A DNA stretch of 6,257 bases from JAHFUI01 sp041485905 (GCA_041485905.1 JBGPKK010000244.1:1-6257), one strand, 5' to 3'. Shown: positions 1 to 5,472, counted from the first letter of the stretch. Numbers and translations: made by a program. Notes: a model not told the origin generated them from the letters alone.

Positions 1-1
1 G

Positions 2-625
2 CATACGCCGCTCTTCGCGCCGAACGGCATGCTCTTCTTCACGGCACAAAACAGCAATTACATCGGTCGTCTCAACCCGAAGACCGGCGAGATCAAGGTC
101 GTGAAGACTCCGACGGAACGCTCGAATCCGTACGGCGTCGTCATGAGTTCAAAGGCCATTCCGTTTGTCTGCGACTTTGGGACCAACAAGATCATCAGGA
201 TCGATCCCGACACGCTCGCCATCAGGGAATACGAGTTGCCAAGTGCCGAGAGCCGGCCTCGGCGGATCGCGATTAGTCCCGACGACATCATCTGGTACGC
301 GGACTACTCCCGCGGCTATCTCGGTCGGCTCGATCCAGACACGAGCAAAGTGACGGAATGGTCGTCTCCGAGCGGCCCGAAGTCCCAACCGTACGGCATC
401 ACCTATTTGAGCGGCGCCATTTGGTACGTCGAATCGGCGATCAAGCCGAACGTGCTCGTGCGGTTCGACATCAAGACCGAGAAGTTCCAGAGCTGGATCA
501 TCCCGGGCGGTGGCGGAGTCGTGCGCAATATCAAGTCCACCGACGATGGCAAGATCGTGATGGCGGAAAGCGGTGTCAATAAAATTGCTCTGGTGGAAAT
601 GACGGGCAGCGGCAGATCTCAATAG
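2..625 (+). CDS. Virginiamycin B lyase-like beta-propeller protein, 3' part (5' end outside window)
   Basis: The reading frame is open from the first codon in the window (His at 2-4) to a TAG stop, giving 207 visible residues, so the Met at 29 is probably internal. The sequence shows a repeating blade pattern of about 40-50 residues with recurring closing strands: NYIGRLNPKTGEI, NKIIRIDPDTLAI, GYLGRLDPDTSKV, NVLVRFDIKTEKF and NKIALVE. This is the layout of the Vgb/streptogramin lyase-like propeller family, whose founding members linearise type B streptogramins in a metal-dependent reaction. Most environmental relatives have no proven substrate. Blade-top motifs that carry catalytic His in true Vgb (Pro-His-x-Ile type) read RPRRI and QPYGI here, and the only His in the visible part is the first codon. 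I therefore infer a sugar, peptide or signal-binding propeller rather than an antibiotic lyase. Any export signal would lie in the missing N-terminus. The base composition looks less GC-rich than that of the genes further right. Confidence 0.8.
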   Translation, partial: HTPLFAPNGMLFFTAQNSNYIGRLNPKTGEIKVVKTPTERSNPYGVVMSSKAIPFVCDFGTNKIIRIDPDTLAIREYELPSAESRPRRIAISPDDIIWYADYSRGYLGRLDPDTSKVTEWSSPSGPKSQPYGITYLSGAIWYVESAIKPNVLVRFDIKTEKFQSWIIPGGGGVVRNIKSTDDGKIVMAESGVNKIALVEMTGSGRSQ

Positions 626-871
626 GAACAGGAACCCTACCCCTTCGGTGTGAGCCTGCGTGACGTCTCCGAGTTGATGCTGGCCCGGGGATTGAGGTCT
701 CTCACGAAGCCATCCCGTGCTATCCGAGACAGCGGTGGCTTGGCAGGCGCAGTCACTCAGGCGGCTTCCTTTTGTCGCCGTCCGGGACGTCTCGCGGTCC
801 ATCGCTCGCGACTTTTACGGTGATGTTGGTGATGGCATGTATGGCCTCGCTATTGCTCTCCCAAGACGCGA

Positions 872-883
872 CACGGGACCGTG
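872..883. repeat. Short perfect inverted repeat CACGG-GA-CCGTG
   Basis: Two 5-base arms (872-876 and 879-883) are perfect inverted complements separated by two bases. The loop is too small for a stable RNA hairpin, so if it means anything it would be a dyad for a DNA-binding protein. It sits in the gene-free stretch about 135 bases before the membrane-protein start. In GC-rich DNA such a dyad can arise by chance. Confidence 0.2.
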
Positions 884-895
884 CCGCGTGACCTG

Positions 896-919
896 GCAGG
901 GCGTGTCGGGGAGCCCTGC
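896..919. repeat. Intergenic hairpin, 7-bp stem
   Basis: The arms GCAGGGC (896-902) and GCCCTGC (913-919) are perfectly complementary around a 10-base loop, and a further G-U pair is possible at 895/920. No T-run follows on either strand, so it is not a standard intrinsic terminator. It lies about 270 bases after the propeller gene and 100 bases before the membrane-protein gene. Its role is unknown and it may be a chance structure. Confidence 0.3.
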
Positions 920-1018
920 TTGCCGCGCGTATAGCGTGACGCAGGCCATGCTCGTCGGCACGTCCGGTCGGCACGGTCCCCGTCGACACAAACTTTCACA
1001 ATCCTCTGAGCCACTCTC

Positions 1019-1354
1019 GTGAAATCCTTGGCGAGGCCCGCGGCGCTGATCACCCGAGCTCGCTTCGGTCATGTCGTCATACTCGCGTTTCTGTTCACCC
1101 AAACCTGGGACGGCGCCTGCACGTATCTCGGCATCAAGACATTCGGCATTGAGATCGAAGCCAACCCTATCGTGGCCTGGTACGTCGTCGCATTTGGGGT
1201 CGGCGGGGCGATCATCTTCGTCAAAGGACTGGCCGTCGCCTGCGCGGCTGCGTTGCATGTGCACTCTCGCCACTGGACGCTCGCCGCCCTGACGCTCCTC
1301 TACGTGTTCGGCGCGATCTGGCCCTGGACGCAATTGCTCGCCTCCAGGTACTGA
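1019..1354 (+). CDS. Small integral membrane protein, DUF5658-like
   Basis: The product has 111 residues and about three hydrophobic segments (roughly 17-38, 50-80 and 86-108), with a basic N-terminus (RPAALITRAR) that should stay in the cytoplasm. The pattern TWDGACTYLGI, followed by Glu47-x-Asn49-Pro50 at the edge of helix 2 and a single buried Lys69, matches the DUF5658 layout, in which a Glu-Ala-Asn-Pro motif follows helix 1. The family has no established function that I know of. The start is weakly supported: GTG at 1019 is the first usable start codon, no Shine-Dalgarno sequence precedes it, and there is no in-frame Met further in. The gene stands alone on the + strand, with no overlap with its neighbours. 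I am fairly sure it is a real gene because of its coherent hydrophobicity, but not of its function. Confidence 0.65.
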   Translation: MKSLARPAALITRARFGHVVILAFLFTQTWDGACTYLGIKTFGIEIEANPIVAWYVVAFGVGGAIIFVKGLAVACAAALHVHSRHWTLAALTLLYVFGAIWPWTQLLASRY

Positions 1355-1370
1355 GCAGCCCGCCGCGTAA

Positions 1371-1649
1371 CGGCGTGTCAGGTCTTATCCACACGATGCG
1401 CGTGCGGTTCCACACAACGTCGCCGACCACTGGCCGTTGCCCGAGACGTGGCCAGAGTTTTCGACCGACCCGCCCGGGTACTCAACAAGTCAATATCATT
1501 GCCGCCGGTGCGGCGAGCTGTTGACGGCGCTGCTCGAGCGCCGCGACGCGATTGCGTCCTTCCGCTGGGTCTGCGGCGTCAAGAACATCGTGCAGCCGCC
1601 GGCGTACCGAACAGACTCGTTGCCGGCTTGGGAGAAAATCACAGGCTGA
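1371..1649 (+). CDS. Doubtful small open frame with Cys-x2-Cys motif
   Basis: The frame is open from after a TAA at 1368-1370 to a TGA at 1647-1649. It contains no ATG or GTG start. The only plausible start is TTG at 1437, which would give 70 residues. That product contains YHCRRCGELL and, about 20 residues later, RWVCGVKN, so three Cys residues sit in a loosely zinc-ribbon-like arrangement. No ribosome binding site is visible. It ends 8 bases before the stop of the convergent secreted-protein gene. It could be a real small protein, a gene remnant or a chance frame, and I recognise no family. It is listed because it fills most of the 303-base gap between 1354 and 1658, which otherwise holds nothing recognisable. 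Confidence 0.2.
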   Translation, partial: RRVRSYPHDARAVPHNVADHWPLPETWPEFSTDPPGYSTSQYHCRRCGELLTALLERRDAIASFRWVCGVKNIVQPPAYRTDSLPAWEKITG

Positions 1650-1657
1650 CAATCCGC

Positions 1658-2704
1658 TCAGTGACCGACGATGCGGAGGTTTGTTGGCGAAGTCGGCCTG
1701 GTCGGTCGGTATCCGAGCGTGATCACCTCGAAGTCATTCGCCGTCAGTGTGCGGAACGCGGGGTTCAGCACGTCATTGTCCCAACGCGTGTCATACGTGC
1801 CGCTCACGTATAGGTCCGAGCCGTTGTCCGCCACGATCAGACCGTATCGTTGCATGTTGCGGAAGATCTTCTGCACGTCGGGCGAAACCCCCGAGATGTC
1901 GCGGCTCGCCTTCAGCCGCAGGCGCGCACCCATTGGCAGCGCGCCCGGGGTTGACCCCGCGCGGTGCGATGCCGGGTACACGTAGCCGTTTGTGGCCCTC
2001 ACGGTCACGCGAAACGCGTGACCGATCTCATCGGACCCGAACACCTCGTCGTACCGTACGAGCCCCGGCAGCACGGCGAGCCCCGCGGCATCGGCCGACG
2101 TCCACCCGTCCGGACGGCGGGCGTTCGCGTTGAGATCGAAGAACGCGCCCGAACCGGCGTGCCACTGGCTGCCATCGTAAAACACGTTATACAGCTCGTA
2201 GAGATGACGATGATCTCGGTCGACGATGAGCAGGTGGCGATCGCTGTTGCTGCGGAGGTCGATGTTGCCCCGATCGCCGCCCTCGATCCAGTGCGCCTCA
2301 GTGATCGCCTCGTCCGGAATGGGATAGAACGGCACGCTCCGATTCGTCGCGTGATCGACGCCGTCGCTTTCTTCCGAGTACTGGAATTGGACCGCGCGCG
2401 GCGTCACCGTGCTGTCCACGACCGCGTACGGAAAGCCGTACACCTGCGCGCTGCCCGGCGCGACGTCTCCGCCGAAGTCGGGATGCGTCGTTCGCGTCGA
2501 TCCGATGAAGGCGATGTAGCTGGCTGACGACGGATCGACCGGCGCGGTCGAGACGTCGAGGTTCCACCAGTTGTCGGGTGGGAACATGGGCAACGGACCC
2601 GGAATGGCGCCGCCGATCGTGCTGGCCGCGGCAGCGACGAGACCGCCGAGCGCGGCGACCGCCGCGAGCGTGACGAGCAGAGGCCGAGCCTGATAGTGAG
2701 GCAT
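1658..2704 (-). CDS. Exported protein of uncharacterised family (FPPDN / HPDFG / RWDND motifs)
   Basis: The product has 348 residues. Residues 1-33 form an export signal: a basic start with Arg7, a hydrophobic core at about 9-27 and an Ala-rich cleavage region near AAAAS, with no lipobox Cys. The mature part is one globular domain with strong motifs: FPPDN (41-45), HPDFG (74-78), RHLLIVDRD (156-164), LYELYN (168-173), GSGAFFDL (184-191), GWTSADAAG (200-208), LPGLVRYDEV (212-221), RYGLIVADNGS (286-296) and RWDND (307-311). I recognise this as a recurring family of secreted bacterial proteins, but I know of no biochemical function. The many Asp, His and Tyr residues would suit a carbohydrate- or metal-binding fold, which is inference. 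The C-terminus RPTSPTNLRIVGH resembles the linker and first strand of a fibronectin type III module that then stops. The ATG at 2702-2704 places the signal peptide correctly, although only a weak GTCGGG precedes it. The gene is divergent from the SDR gene and appears monocistronic. Confidence 0.85.
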   Translation of the reverse strand: MPHYQARPLLVTLAAVAALGGLVAAAASTIGGAIPGPLPMFPPDNWWNLDVSTAPVDPSSASYIAFIGSTRTTHPDFGGDVAPGSAQVYGFPYAVVDSTVTPRAVQFQYSEESDGVDHATNRSVPFYPIPDEAITEAHWIEGGDRGNIDLRSNSDRHLLIVDRDHRHLYELYNVFYDGSQWHAGSGAFFDLNANARRPDGWTSADAAGLAVLPGLVRYDEVFGSDEIGHAFRVTVRATNGYVYPASHRAGSTPGALPMGARLRLKASRDISGVSPDVQKIFRNMQRYGLIVADNGSDLYVSGTYDTRWDNDVLNPAFRTLTANDFEVITLGYRPTRPTSPTNLRIVGH

Positions 2705-2981
2705 CCCGACAGCCGACGCAAGGAGTGCGCCACAACGATTCGGGAGTTCTGCGCGAACTTGCGCGAGCGCGCCTCACAATTCTGTCGCCGAAGCTTGCAG
2801 TTCTGACAGGCCGTCGCTCCCTCTCGACACACAACCGGCAGAACAACGCGATCACGAACGGGCGTACTGAAGCCCAACACGACAAGGTTGATCTTGCCGT
2901 CCATGGTCGTGACGGGCGCATTCGTTCGAAAGACAGCGACGGAAACGACCCGCTGCCACCGCGTGCAGACGACCCCGTTTC
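2705..2981. other. Divergent intergenic region
   Basis: This stretch lies between the starts of the secreted-protein gene (-) and the SDR gene (+). Open frames cross it on both strands (for example 2725-2985 on +), but none has a ribosome binding site or recognisable composition. It should hold the promoter of the secreted-protein gene, but I cannot pick out a convincing minus-strand -35/-10 pair. CTGTC and GACAG arms flank a HindIII-type AAGCTT at 2785-2812, forming a weak imperfect dyad. The right-hand end runs into the SDR promoter. Confidence 0.45.
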
Positions 2982-3011
2982 TTGACAGTTGGCCCGTATT
3001 TTCGCTATATC
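2982..3011 (+). promoter_or_regulatory. Sigma-70-type promoter of the SDR gene, probably leaderless
   Basis: A perfect -35 consensus TTGACA (2982-2987) is followed after 18 bases by TATATC (3006-3011), a 4/6 match to the -10 consensus. TATCAT at 3008-3013 is an alternative with 5/6 matches but a 20-base spacer. Transcription would begin about seven bases after the -10 box, near 3018-3020, which is the ATG itself (3019-3021). The short A/T-rich patch stands out from the GC-rich surroundings. Confidence 0.65.
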
Positions 3012-3018
3012 ATCGCCG

Positions 3019-3816
3019 ATGAAAACTCTAGAAGGCAATGTCGCCGTCGTCACCGGGGGGACCTTCGGCGTTGGCCGCGGGATCGCAAGCGCGCTTGCTC
3101 ACTACGGGGCGCGGGTGTTCGTTACCGGCCGCTCGGTGCACGATGGCGCACCCGTCATTGATCACCGCGAGCACATCACCGGTATTCGCTGCGACCACCG
3201 GCTGGATGCAGAGGTGACGGCCGCGTTCGAGCGCGTCGCTCGGGAGACTCACGGGATCGACATCCTCGTTAACAACGTCTGGGGCGGATACGAGCGGATG
3301 GTCGAGGACGGGGCATTCACGTGGGCCAAGCCGTTCTGGGAACAGCCCCTTTGGCGCTGGGACGCGATGTTCAGCGCAGGAGTGCGCGCGCACTACCACG
3401 CGAGCCAGCTGGCGGCACGGACTATGGTCGCCAGCCGGCGCGGGCTGATCGTGAACATCTCATTCTGGGCGGCACAGAAGCACATCGCGAATGTCGCCTA
3501 TGGGGTGTCGAAAGCCGCGACCGACAAGATGACCGCCGATATGGCCATCGAATTGCGGCCCTATGGAGTCACGGCCGTGTCGCTGTACCCGGGACTGGTG
3601 AGGACGGAGAAGGTCATGGAGGCGGCCGCGTGGCTCGACCTCACCAATTCAGAATCCCCCGAGTTCATCGGACGTGCCGTCGCGGCGCTTGCCGGGGATC
3701 CCCACGTCATGCGGCACACCGGAACCGTGCTGGTGGCCGCTAGCCTTGCAGTGGAGTACGGCTTCACAGACATCGATGGCAAGGCTCCTCGCCCCCTGAC
3801 GCTGGCCGATGTCTGA
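3019..3816 (+). CDS. Short-chain dehydrogenase/reductase, DHRS1-like
   Basis: The product has 265 residues, the usual classical SDR length, and should be a cytoplasmic NAD(P)(H)-dependent oxidoreductase. The Rossmann nucleotide-binding motif TGGTFGVG lies at 12-19. Strand 2 ends in VFVTGRS, and Arg38 there suggests NADPH preference (inference). The structural Asn motif reads NNVWGG (85-90) rather than the common NNAG. The catalytic set is complete: Ser148 (NISF), Tyr161 and Lys165 (YGVSK), with the usual 13-residue Ser-Tyr spacing. FWEQPLWRWDAMFSAGVRAHY and SLYPGLVRTE resemble the DHRS1 (SDR19C) branch, whose human member reduces steroids and xenobiotic carbonyls; the substrate here is unknown. 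ATG 3019 is preferred over the in-frame TTG at 2989 because the promoter overlaps that upstream stretch and homologous SDRs start about ten residues before the glycine motif. No Shine-Dalgarno sequence precedes the start. The gene stands alone on its strand. Confidence 0.9.
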   Translation: MKTLEGNVAVVTGGTFGVGRGIASALAHYGARVFVTGRSVHDGAPVIDHREHITGIRCDHRLDAEVTAAFERVARETHGIDILVNNVWGGYERMVEDGAFTWAKPFWEQPLWRWDAMFSAGVRAHYHASQLAARTMVASRRGLIVNISFWAAQKHIANVAYGVSKAATDKMTADMAIELRPYGVTAVSLYPGLVRTEKVMEAAAWLDLTNSESPEFIGRAVAALAGDPHVMRHTGTVLVAASLAVEYGFTDIDGKAPRPLTLADV

Positions 3817-3962
3817 ACGCGCCGAGGGCAAGGTAGTTATCCTGTTGCCAAACCCACGTGAACTGGACGGTCCCCAGGTGACGCCTCACTGCGGGCAGCC
3901 CGTTGACGACCTGTTCTTGCATCAAATCGGTCGCACGCTCACCGTTGCGGATGATGGCGGGC

Positions 3963-4562
3963 TCACTTCCGGACGACGATCTCCACCCGGCGGTTTTTCT
4001 GCCGGCCCTCCGGGTTGTCCGACCCGTCAGGCTTGAGGTTTGGAGCGACGGGCTTCTTCGCGCCGTAGCCGCTGGTGAGCAAGTGCATGCTGCCGAGGCC
4101 GCCCTTCACCACGAGCCACTGCCGGACGGATGTCGCGCGCCGTTCCGACAATTTCTGGTTGTACGGCTCCAGGCCCTTCGCGTCGGTGTGACCTTCGATC
4201 GTGACTTCAGAGCGCGGGTAGGACTTCAGCACGGTCACGACCTTCTCGAGCGACGGCGTGGCCTCTTTCTTGACGTCCGCGTTGTCGAAGTCGAAGAGCA
4301 CGTCCGCCGACATGGCGATGCGGATCTCCGTCTCCGTTGTCCTGGCGCCAAGGTCCGAGAGCGCCGCCGCCAGAGGCTCCGTGCGCCCCGCGACCTGCGA
4401 CGCGAGGCCCTGGATCGTCCGGACTTCTCCCGACATCGAGAGCACGAGACCTTTGGCGTCGGGAGGAACCGGGTCGTCGATCCGATACTTCTGCGCCGAC
4501 ACGCGCTCCGCCCTGGCGACGAAGACGGCGAGCAGAAAGACGCCGAGCACGCGTCGATTCAT
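3963..4562 (-). CDS. OmpA-family peptidoglycan-binding envelope protein
   Basis: The product has 199 residues. A signal peptide covers about 1-23 (MNRRVLGVFLLAVFV core, cleavage near VSA-Q) and has no lipobox. A short spacer of about 55 residues follows, then a C-terminal OmpA-like domain at about 84-199. Its hallmarks are FDFDNADVK (90-98), EGHTDAKG (123-130), LSERRA (138-143) and NRRVEI (190-195). Asp127 and Arg142 have the 15-residue spacing of the Asp and Arg that bind the diaminopimelate of peptidoglycan in OmpA proteins. There is no N-terminal beta-barrel, so it should be a periplasmic protein that attaches to the cell wall, not a porin. It is the second gene of an operon: its ATG lies 15 bases after the lipoprotein stop, with GAGGAG in the gap. 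I infer that it works with the lipoprotein in envelope anchoring. Confidence in the domain is high, but the precise role is unknown. Confidence 0.92.
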   Translation of the reverse strand: MNRRVLGVFLLAVFVARAERVSAQKYRIDDPVPPDAKGLVLSMSGEVRTIQGLASQVAGRTEPLAAALSDLGARTTETEIRIAMSADVLFDFDNADVKKEATPSLEKVVTVLKSYPRSEVTIEGHTDAKGLEPYNQKLSERRATSVRQWLVVKGGLGSMHLLTSGYGAKKPVAPNLKPDGSDNPEGRQKNRRVEIVVRK

Positions 4563-4570
4563 CTCGAGCG

Positions 4571-4576
4571 CTCCTC
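4571..4576 (-). promoter_or_regulatory. Ribosome binding site of the OmpA-like gene
   Basis: GAGGAG (read on the minus strand) lies 8 bases before the ATG at 4562. It sits between the lipoprotein stop codon (4578-4580) and the start, which fixes the start choice and supports translation from a shared transcript. Confidence 0.75.
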
Positions 4577-4577
4577 G

Positions 4578-5198
4578 CTACGAAACCAGCAGGTCCTCGA
4601 ACGGCGGAAAGCCAGGGAACACGAACGTGATCTTGCTCGAGGAGGGAGGAGGCGCGGGAAACTTCATCCAGATCACCTGCTGGTCGCCCGGTGAATAGTT
4701 CTTCGCGTCACCCTGGGAAATCCACTGCCCTCCCGAATCCTTCAGGCCTCCGTATTTCTTGTTCTCTGCGGGATCGGTGAAGTACACGCCATCCCAGCTC
4801 CAGTTGTGGAGGATCGTCGCCGGCTGCTGTCCGGCGACGAGTCCGCCGCCCGCCGCCGCGGCGGCACGGATGAGCCGCCATCTGACGAGGAGAGCGCCGC
4901 CGCTGACACGCCGAACCTCCAGCACGTCGCATCTCAGGTCGGGGTTCTCGTTGAACTGCTGGCTCGCTAGCGGGGCCGGCGTCGCGGCTTGCGGCGCTGC
5001 GGCTGGCTGCGCGGCTGGAGCCGCGGCCTGCTGAGGAGCCGGAGCCGCCGCGGGAGCTGCCGCGGGCGCGCCAGCAGGAGCCGTAGTTGTCGTGGCCGGC
5101 GGTTGCGACGCCGGTTCGGTCTTCCCGCAGCCCGATATGAACGCCGCTGCCAGCAATGGCACCAGGGGGATGCCGCCGAGAATCCTCTTATCCAGCAT
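4578..5198 (-). CDS. Outer-membrane lipoprotein with Pro/Ala linker and uncharacterised C-terminal domain
   Basis: The product has 206 residues. The N-terminus has a basic start (LDKR), a hydrophobic stretch and the lipobox ISGC with Cys24 as the lipidated residue. The next residue is Gly, not Asp, so by the Lol +2 rule it should reach the outer membrane. Residues 28-78 are a low-complexity linker made almost entirely of Ala, Pro, Gln and Thr, suited to crossing the envelope. A compact domain at about 87-206 follows, with LRCDVLEVRRV, NWSWDGVYFTDP, KKYGGLKDSGGQWIS, IWMKFPAPP and PGFPPFEDL; these look like strands of an immunoglobulin-like beta fold. I recall no named family with a function. 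An Ala-Gly run at 112-119 looks like an inserted loop. The gene is first in an operon with the OmpA-domain protein, suggesting a lipid-anchored partner on the wall side of the outer membrane (inference). Confidence 0.85.
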   Translation of the reverse strand: MLDKRILGGIPLVPLLAAAFISGCGKTEPASQPPATTTTAPAGAPAAAPAAAPAPQQAAAPAAQPAAAPQAATPAPLASQQFNENPDLRCDVLEVRRVSGGALLVRWRLIRAAAAAGGGLVAGQQPATILHNWSWDGVYFTDPAENKKYGGLKDSGGQWISQGDAKNYSPGDQQVIWMKFPAPPPSSSKITFVFPGFPPFEDLLVS

Positions 5199-5203
5199 GT
5201 CTG

Positions 5204-5212
5204 CCTCCTCCT
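5204..5212 (-). promoter_or_regulatory. Strong ribosome binding site of the lipoprotein gene
   Basis: AGGAGGAGG on the minus strand ends 5 bases before the ATG at 5198. This is a near-perfect Shine-Dalgarno sequence, unlike the weak or absent sites of the other genes in the window. It suggests efficient translation and confirms the start. Confidence 0.8.
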
Positions 5213-5252
5213 GCGCTCACCGGATGTCGCCCGGTCGAATTCTGCAGCGTTC

Positions 5253-5258
5253 ATTATG
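5253..5258 (-). promoter_or_regulatory. Possible -10 box of the lipoprotein-OmpA operon
   Basis: CATAAT (minus strand) is the only good -10-like hexamer in the GC-rich leader, about 55 bases upstream of the lipoprotein ATG. The expected -35 position, around 5276-5281, has no good match. TTGACG lies further upstream on the same strand but too far away for normal spacing. This is a tentative call. Confidence 0.3.
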
Positions 5259-5427
5259 CGGCAAATCGCCCGCCCGATGGTCGCGGACTCAGCGTCAATG
5301 ATCGGCCCGACCCGGCAGCGATCCTGAAGCGCGGACGGATGCAAACGGTCAACAGTGACCGCTCCATGAATCTCTCCTCGAGCGTCTCGCTGTAGAGAGC
5401 ACCAGCTTGGAACTCGAAGTAGTCCAT
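5254..5427 (-). CDS. Doubtful small open frame upstream of the lipoprotein operon
   Basis: On the minus strand, an ATG at 5425-5427 opens a 57-residue frame beginning MDYFEFQAGALYSETLEERF. The frame continues upstream to 5565 with EAYWDETARLV just before the Met. The stretch from about 5345 to 5460 reads as plausible protein (acidic and aromatic residues, few Arg/Pro runs), unlike the flanks on either side, which look like chance translation. No ribosome binding site is visible and I recognise no family. It could be a short real gene or, like the neighbouring Ada fragment, a gene remnant. Confidence 0.2.
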   Translation of the reverse strand: MDYFEFQAGALYSETLEERFMERSLLTVCIRPRFRIAAGSGRSLTLSPRPSGGRFAA

Positions 5428-5472
5428 CACCAAGCGAGCGGTTTCGTCCCAGTACGCCTCGTCGCGGCAGCC

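Larger units (their letters stand above)
626..1018. other. Intergenic region without a supported gene
   Basis: There are 393 bases between the propeller gene and the small membrane protein. Open frames exist on both strands, for example 717-1022 on + and 753-989 on -, but they are rich in Arg, Ser and Pro, lack ribosome binding sites and show no domain pattern, as expected of chance frames in GC-rich DNA. Two short inverted repeats lie in the middle (872-883 and 896-919). I see no convincing sigma-70 promoter and no hairpin followed by a T-run that would mark a terminator. Confidence 0.6.

Noticed and set aside
149..802. 217-codon open frame on - strand
   Set aside because: It is antisense to the propeller gene, is rich in Arg and Asp and has no recognisable pattern. 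The + strand shows true blade repeats.
815..1333. 172-codon open frame on - strand
   Set aside because: It is the complement of the small membrane protein and the gene-free stretch. The product is low-complexity in Arg, Gly and Asp, and no ribosome binding site is seen.
1964..2527. 187-codon open frame on + strand
   Set aside because: It is antisense to the secreted-protein gene, and its Val/Arg/Ala-rich translation mirrors the codon bias of the real gene.
2989..3018. Upstream TTG start for the SDR, ten codons longer
   Set aside because: The extension falls inside the promoter spacer and -10 box, has no ribosome binding site, and would put extra residues ahead of the usual SDR N-terminus.
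2298..3053. 251-codon open frame on - strand crossing the divergent intergenic region
   Set aside because: Its product is a run of Arg/Ser/Pro with no domain. It is out of frame with the secreted-protein gene and would overlap the SDR promoter and start.
3892..3902. Odd palindrome CGGGC-A-GCCCG between the SDR and OmpA-like genes, as a terminator
   Set aside because: The loop is a single base and no T-run follows on either strand, so it cannot work as an intrinsic terminator.
3809..4036. 75-codon + frame overlapping the SDR stop
   Set aside because: The ATG overlaps the SDR end as in coupled genes, but there is no ribosome binding site, the frame runs 74 bases into the opposite-strand OmpA-like gene, and its second half is Gly/Pro/Arg shadow sequence.
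3903..4694. 263-codon open frame on + strand
   Set aside because: It lies opposite the OmpA-like gene and the end of the lipoprotein gene. Its product is Arg/His/Leu-rich without domains, while the minus strand has clear family motifs and ribosome binding sites.
5028..5115. Repeat array in the lipoprotein gene
   Set aside because: The repetitive GC-rich DNA simply encodes the Ala/Pro linker. Unit lengths are irregular, so it is neither a CRISPR nor a tandem-repeat locus.
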